From: Niastella caeni
GTDB lineage: Bacteria; Bacteroidota; Bacteroidia; Chitinophagales; Chitinophagaceae
Assembly: GCF_004834005.1 (NCBI RefSeq)
Contig: NZ_STFF01000002.1
Location: forward strand, 1 to 64,000
Reading direction: 5' to 3'
DNA: 64,000 bases
A program made the translations under genes and the position numbers. Of the stretch, positions 60,200-64,000 are shown piece after piece; the first letter of the stretch is position 1; each line of letters opens with the position of its first letter. The notes beneath the pieces are model-generated. The model made no database searches, was not told the origin of the DNA, and was given only the letters and a program-made list of their open reading frames with translations.

Positions 60200-61930
60200 T
60201 CACCGTGAAGGCGTAATAATTAATTTCTCCTGATATGTTCCCACATTTGTCGTGATCACAGCCGTATATGATCCCGCAGCCCATCCATTCGTCCGTATTT
60301 CCGTCCTGGACTTTGAACCAGCCTGAAGTTGTGTTACCTGAACCCCCTGTGTATTATATATGCTAATCTCTTTGATCACCTCTCTGCCTGCATCGAAGAT
60401 CACCCTATTTATGGCCGGATTAGGATACAATTTTAGTTTTGATCTATTTGATTCCGGCGCATCGTTGGTTGAAAATAATGGTGAAGTAGTAATGAACTTT
60501 ACCTCATAAGCGGCCAGCGTATAAGTAGTACCACCATTTAGTTTTACAGATTTGCTGCTGTTGGTTTTATTCACCAGCAGCACGGTATTGGCGGTAGCCA
60601 TCGCTGCTACCTTGGTAGATGAAGATGAAGTAGTGTAAAGGGTTTTGCCTGCATTGAATAATTCACCTAATTTTTTGTAAGTATTGTACCAGGGTAATGC
60701 TTGTCCACCTCCGCTAATCGATGTGCTTGTCCACATAGGAGGAAGCAACGGATCTGTATCGGAAAGGTCTTCTGTGCCTCCCCAAAGCAATATCACAGAA
60801 ACATCGGAAGTGATTTGTTTGATTGCTGCGTAAGCGCCGACGGCGTTGAAAGCGGCATTAGTGGCAGGCAGTCCCGTCCTCTTTACATACCATTCGGTCC
60901 ACCAGATCGGGATCGTAGATCCACCATTCTGAGCGCGGATCCAGTTATTGGCAGCGGCAAACATATCACACATACCGAAGGCGTCCACATTGTCAGAGCC
61001 AAATGTAGTCGTATTGTAGCCATCCAGTGAAATAAATTCTCCTCCTAATTTATTGTTGAGCCAGTAACTTATAGCGTCGAGACCACGTTTGTCCAATACT
61101 CCCCATGGACCTGTAACTGTAGAGGGATGACTCATCGAATTAGCATTGCTGCCAATGGACAGAGATGGATATGGGCCTCCAATCTTTATGGAAGAAAGCG
61201 CAATGCCTTTTTCGGTGGCAACCTGGCGTATTTCCTGATATACCAGATTGTACATGTAGGTAAAACCATGTTTGGCATTACTTCCTGATGCCACACCTGC
61301 ACTGTTGTTATAATCGTAGGAATTGGTAATTGGATTGTAGTATCCTTTCAGTTCATTCCATACTGAAAAATGACGCACATTGTAAGGGGCAACCATATAT
61401 CGCTCCGCTACCCGTCTTACAAGCTTAAGCCACTGGGTCATTTTATTATCGAGCACTCGTGATTCATATGCTATAGGCTCCCATTCGTTGGCTTCTGTGA
61501 CCAGTGTAGTAGTGCCATCGGCTTCTAATCTACCTTTCATCCACCATGGAGCTTCGCAAAGTGTGATAACAGGTGTTTTGCCGCTAAACCTGATGATACT
61601 CATGTTCGAATCAAGACTGGTCCAATCGGTTGGTTCGGTAGAAGAAGGGTTGGGCCATGGATTTCCCGGGCCCCAGGCCATGATATGCGTGTTGATGAAC
61701 TTTAAGCCATTCTTCATCAGATTGCGGGCTGAGGCTACAGCACCGGGATTACTGTTAGGAGAGTCGTAATACATAGTCTTATCGATGAGCGACATACCCG
61801 CGCTGAATTTGCTCACACGTAATACGGAGGAATAATCCACATTGACATTGATGGTTTGAGTAAAGCCATTAGTTGAAACTACGAGCAAAAGCAGTAGAGC
61901 AGATAGGAAGTTGTTAAGTTTCATGTTCAT
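60200..61930 (-). CDS. Secreted GH39-like glycoside hydrolase with T9SS sorting domain
   Basis: This 576-residue secreted protein begins with a signal peptide (LLLLLVVSTNGFTQ); the start is ATG 61930 or 61924. The TIM barrel of clan GH-A has the acid/base Glu193 in HFSVWNELKGYY and the likely nucleophile Glu346 in IPIWWTEWYVK. The pattern fits GH39 or a related xylosidase-like family; substrate uncertain. A beta-sandwich segment follows the barrel, and the C-terminal 75 residues (LKLYPNPAINRVIFD to KLIITPSR) are a T9SS type A sorting domain. No other polysaccharide-utilisation genes adjoin it. Confidence 0.88.
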   Translation of the reverse strand: MNMKLNNFLSALLLLLVVSTNGFTQTINVNVDYSSVLRVSKFSAGMSLIDKTMYYDSPNSNPGAVASARNLMKNGLKFINTHIMAWGPGNPWPNPSSTEPTDWTSLDSNMSIIRFSGKTPVITLCEAPWWMKGRLEADGTTTLVTEANEWEPIAYESRVLDNKMTQWLKLVRRVAERYMVAPYNVRHFSVWNELKGYYNPITNSYDYNNSAGVASGSNAKHGFTYMYNLVYQEIRQVATEKGIALSSIKIGGPYPSLSIGSNANSMSHPSTVTGPWGVLDKRGLDAISYWLNNKLGGEFISLDGYNTTTFGSDNVDAFGMCDMFAAANNWIRAQNGGSTIPIWWTEWYVKRTGLPATNAAFNAVGAYAAIKQITSDVSVILLWGGTEDLSDTDPLLPPMWTSTSISGGGQALPWYNTYKKLGELFNAGKTLYTTSSSSTKVAAMATANTVLLVNKTNSSKSVKLNGGTTYTLAAYEVKFITTSPLFSTNDAPESNRSKLKLYPNPAINRVIFDAGREVIKEISIYNTQGVQVTQLQAGSKSRTEIRTNGWAAGSYTAVITTNVGTYQEKLIITPSR

Positions 61931-62516
61931 GAATTTTAAGATAAGTGTTTATTAATGATCAAAGTCTTATAAAGCATCGGAGCAAAACGGGAGAAGAACT
62001 GTATAGATTTCGTATCCACCTGAAATAGATAAATTCTTTCTCGTCTTTTTTACCGAAAAGCAGTTCCATAAATCTGCCCATTACTTACGATTTAACCCGG
62101 AAAACAAATCCCGCATGAATATTATACGAGTTTTCATTTATAAATATAAGATCCCGGAGTTGGGCTATCTTCCAATTTTCCGCCATGGTTATTGGGCCAG
62201 GTAATAGGAAAATTATTAAGGGTATCAATGTATTTAAATAGACTATCATATAGGTAAAGGATATCCGTAAACAAATTTAGCGGGCTAATGTGATTGTTTT
62301 ATTGGAATTATTAAGTGCAGGCAATGGGCTATGCGTACCCCTAAAAAAGGACAGATGGAATACGGTCAGTAATCTATACGGTATAAAGAATGACTTATAT
62401 ACACTGAAATTTATCTGTTATAGGCTTTATAGTACTTATACGATTGAATAATTTCATTAATTGGTTCGACAATATGCCGGCAGACTCCACAAAATATTAT
62501 GTCAGTAGCACATTCT
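61931..62516. other. Gene-poor region with two remnants
   Basis: This 586-bp gap holds no gene. At 62181-62204 there is a frame reading RHGYWAR-stop, like the end of the YXWGXW protein at 16713. At 62431-62494 lies the second copy of the 64-bp repeat. The rest is AT-rich with no feature I can name. Confidence 0.65.
62431..62494 (+). repeat. 64-bp repeated segment with conserved peptide, copy 2
   Basis: Matches 54313-54376; it reads LIRLNN..NWFDNMPADSTK in frame. The open frame around it begins after a stop at 62405, so the rest of the gene is gone. A related 19-mer (CATTAAGTGGTTCGACAAT) is at 51330-51348. Confidence 0.75.
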
Positions 62517-63686
62517 TTATTGTATGTATATTGAATTTGCAAAGGCATTACTTGTTCCATCGGTCAGTTTTATAACTTCTCCGTTTTTCCAGATGGTTGC
62601 AATATAATGGCCTCCAACGGTCCATTGATATCCTGCAACATAAACATCATTTCCTGCAACAAAAATGGAATTGGCAATAGAACTGATTACTCCTGTCGTA
62701 AGCGTGACAGGCACCCCGTTTTTCCAATATATGGCCCTGGAATAGTTATTTATATTTTGATACCCTGCAATATATACATCCTTCCCGGTAGCAAATATGC
62801 TATGTGCTCGCGAACCACTTATGGAATCGGTACTGAGATAAGCAGGCGCCCCATTCTTCCAATATAACGCTAAAGTTTTGTCGGTGCTGGTAAATTGATA
62901 CCCCGCAACGTACACATCATTTCCGGAAGCTGTTATAGAAGTTGTGGCCGGAAAACACGCCTTACCGTTTACAGCATAATAGGTTAATCTACTGGATAGA
63001 TCTGTAGGAACCCCGTTCTTCCAGTACCTTGCGTAACTCGCAATATTACGGCTACCTCCGGAAACATATACATCATCTCCGGAAACAAATAGGGAGCTTA
63101 CATAATCTGAATAACCACGAACTGCATATTGGCCGCCACCGACCAACCCTATAAAGCTAAAGCCGGGTAAGGTAGCAGCAACTCCATTTTTCCAGATGGT
63201 GGCCACGTTTCCCGATCTTGGATATATTGCTGAGGGAGTAGTATATGGCACGCGCGAGGTATCATTCCGGTAATAGGTAGTACCTGCAACATATACATCA
63301 TTGTTAGAAATAAAAATGGAATTTGCACTTGCGTCACCGGATGAATCAGGCAAAACAGTAGCTATTTCATTTTTCCAGTATAACGGCACACTGCCACGAA
63401 TAGTAGGATTATTATTAGGTTTAATTCCGGGAATGTACACATCGTTCCCGGAAACAAATATTGAAGGGCTGCCAAGATCATTTATTATCATTGCCCGACT
63501 ATATATATTACGGGCCACTCCATTTTTCCAACATACAACATTATCGTCAATTGTTCCAAGAACATATACATTTGATGCCTTACCGGTACCAGTATTCGGG
63601 CTGGTGTTTTTTTTGCAAGCCATAGTCAATAGTACCAGGCTCGAAACTAGGATCATGTAATGAGCAGTCTTTGTTCCCTTTGGCAT
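62517..63686 (-). CDS. Hypothetical lipoprotein with WKNG repeats
   Basis: This 389-residue protein has a lipobox (LVLLTMACKKN). It is made of seven or so repeats of about 50 residues, each with a DVYVAG-type strand followed by a WKNG (or WKNE) motif, such as LYWKNGAP, IYWKNGVP and TIWKNGEV. The pattern suggests a beta-propeller on the cell surface. The start could be ATG 63686 or 63656. The function is unknown; it is not next to a recognisable receptor. Confidence 0.78.
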   Translation of the reverse strand: MPKGTKTAHYMILVSSLVLLTMACKKNTSPNTGTGKASNVYVLGTIDDNVVCWKNGVARNIYSRAMIINDLGSPSIFVSGNDVYIPGIKPNNNPTIRGSVPLYWKNEIATVLPDSSGDASANSIFISNNDVYVAGTTYYRNDTSRVPYTTPSAIYPRSGNVATIWKNGVAATLPGFSFIGLVGGGQYAVRGYSDYVSSLFVSGDDVYVSGGSRNIASYARYWKNGVPTDLSSRLTYYAVNGKACFPATTSITASGNDVYVAGYQFTSTDKTLALYWKNGAPAYLSTDSISGSRAHSIFATGKDVYIAGYQNINNYSRAIYWKNGVPVTLTTGVISSIANSIFVAGNDVYVAGYQWTVGGHYIATIWKNGEVIKLTDGTSNAFANSIYIQ

Positions 63687-63977
63687 GGATTTGAAGTTAG
63701 TTTATTGATATAAATTTAACTCAAATTGTCAAGACTGTCTTTTGTTATAAGGAATGTAACAAACCTGTAACTTATATCATAAACCGATATATGTAAACCG
63801 GAAGGCAAAAGAATACATAAGAAAAAATCACCTTGAATTCAAAGATGGAGTTACTGCAGTGCCATTAATAATATTAAGTTTTAAATATATTTTTCCTAAT
63901 TTTCACTCTCAAAAGGCGTAGAAGAAAGAAAACCGTTCAGACGAAATCACCAGCGATATAGCTTTTAACCCCATATT
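63687..63977. other. Gap at the right end of the window
   Basis: This 291-bp AT-rich gap holds the promoter region of the minus-strand lipoprotein. I see no other gene or repeat. Confidence 0.55.
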
Positions 63978-64000
63978 ATGAAGAGAATGGTTTTGAAAAT
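63978..64000 (+). CDS. Possible start of a gene running off the window
   Basis: ATG at 63978 opens MKRMVLK, basic then hydrophobic as in a signal peptide. Only seven codons are visible, so the call is weak. Confidence 0.25.

Noticed and set aside
54313..62494. Possible tmRNA 3' end (GGTTCGAC...GCCGGC...CTCCAC)
   Set aside because: No matching 5' acceptor strand or tag frame was found, and the T-arm does not pair; the coding-type substitution pattern fits a protein relic better.

Overview
The window comes from a Bacteroidota chromosome, most likely a Chitinophagaceae member of the Niastella/Chitinophaga type. This is inferred from Bacteroidota promoters (TTTG, about 19-20 bases, TAnnTTTG) ahead of rpsL, rpsJ and, in part, fusA, rpsA and ilvE, from the absence of obvious Shine-Dalgarno sequences, from four secreted proteins with type IX secretion (T9SS) C-terminal sorting domains, and from many lipoproteins with short Cys-lysine-rich N termini. 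No species is named with confidence.

Layout. 1-4.9 kb: a 14-bp tandem repeat, a thioesterase, an ECF sigma/anti-sigma pair, rdgB, an unknown protein and ilvE. 5-36.6 kb: the translation backbone (rpsL-rpsG, fusA, rpsJ, rplC to rplO, secY, map), opened in two places by accessory genes: a subtilase and two tandem M57 metalloproteases between rpsG and fusA; a large T9SS protein, a YXWGXW protein, a DPP-IV-like peptidase, a pgsA-pgpA-LtaS-like membrane operon and a lipoprotein between fusA and rpsJ. After map the usual infA-rpmJ-rpsM-rpsK-rpsD-rpoA-rplQ block is missing. 36.6-50.4 kb: housekeeping and metabolic genes (HI0933-type flavoprotein, DinB-like protein, rpsA, HAD phosphatase, acyltransferase, thioesterase, dipeptide epimerase, proline dehydrogenase, dienelactone hydrolase) and one T9SS protein. 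50.4-64 kb: tRNA-Val, then a looser accessory region with a frameshifted membrane protein, two methyltransferases, polysaccharide-active enzymes (alginate-lyase-like, CE1/PHB-depolymerase-like esterase, GH39-like hydrolase), a LytS/LytR two-component pair, an alcohol dehydrogenase and several gene remnants.

The most unusual feature is in the gaps between genes. Many are filled with short-word repeats arranged as inverted repeats. Three near-identical copies with perfect 19-bp arms start exactly in the stop codons of rplD, rplB and rplP and end 22-23 bases before the next start codon; a fourth copy keeps the arms but swaps the inner stem for another self-complementary one. Other gaps use different words with a similar architecture, including a perfect 15-bp hairpin between convergent genes, and two word clusters lie in frame inside the flavoprotein gene. 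A second candidate system is the 430-nt hairpin-rich leader behind a strong terminator between rpsJ and rplC. A third is the pgsA-pgpA-LtaS-like cluster, which could make phosphatidylglycerol and use it as a head-group donor.
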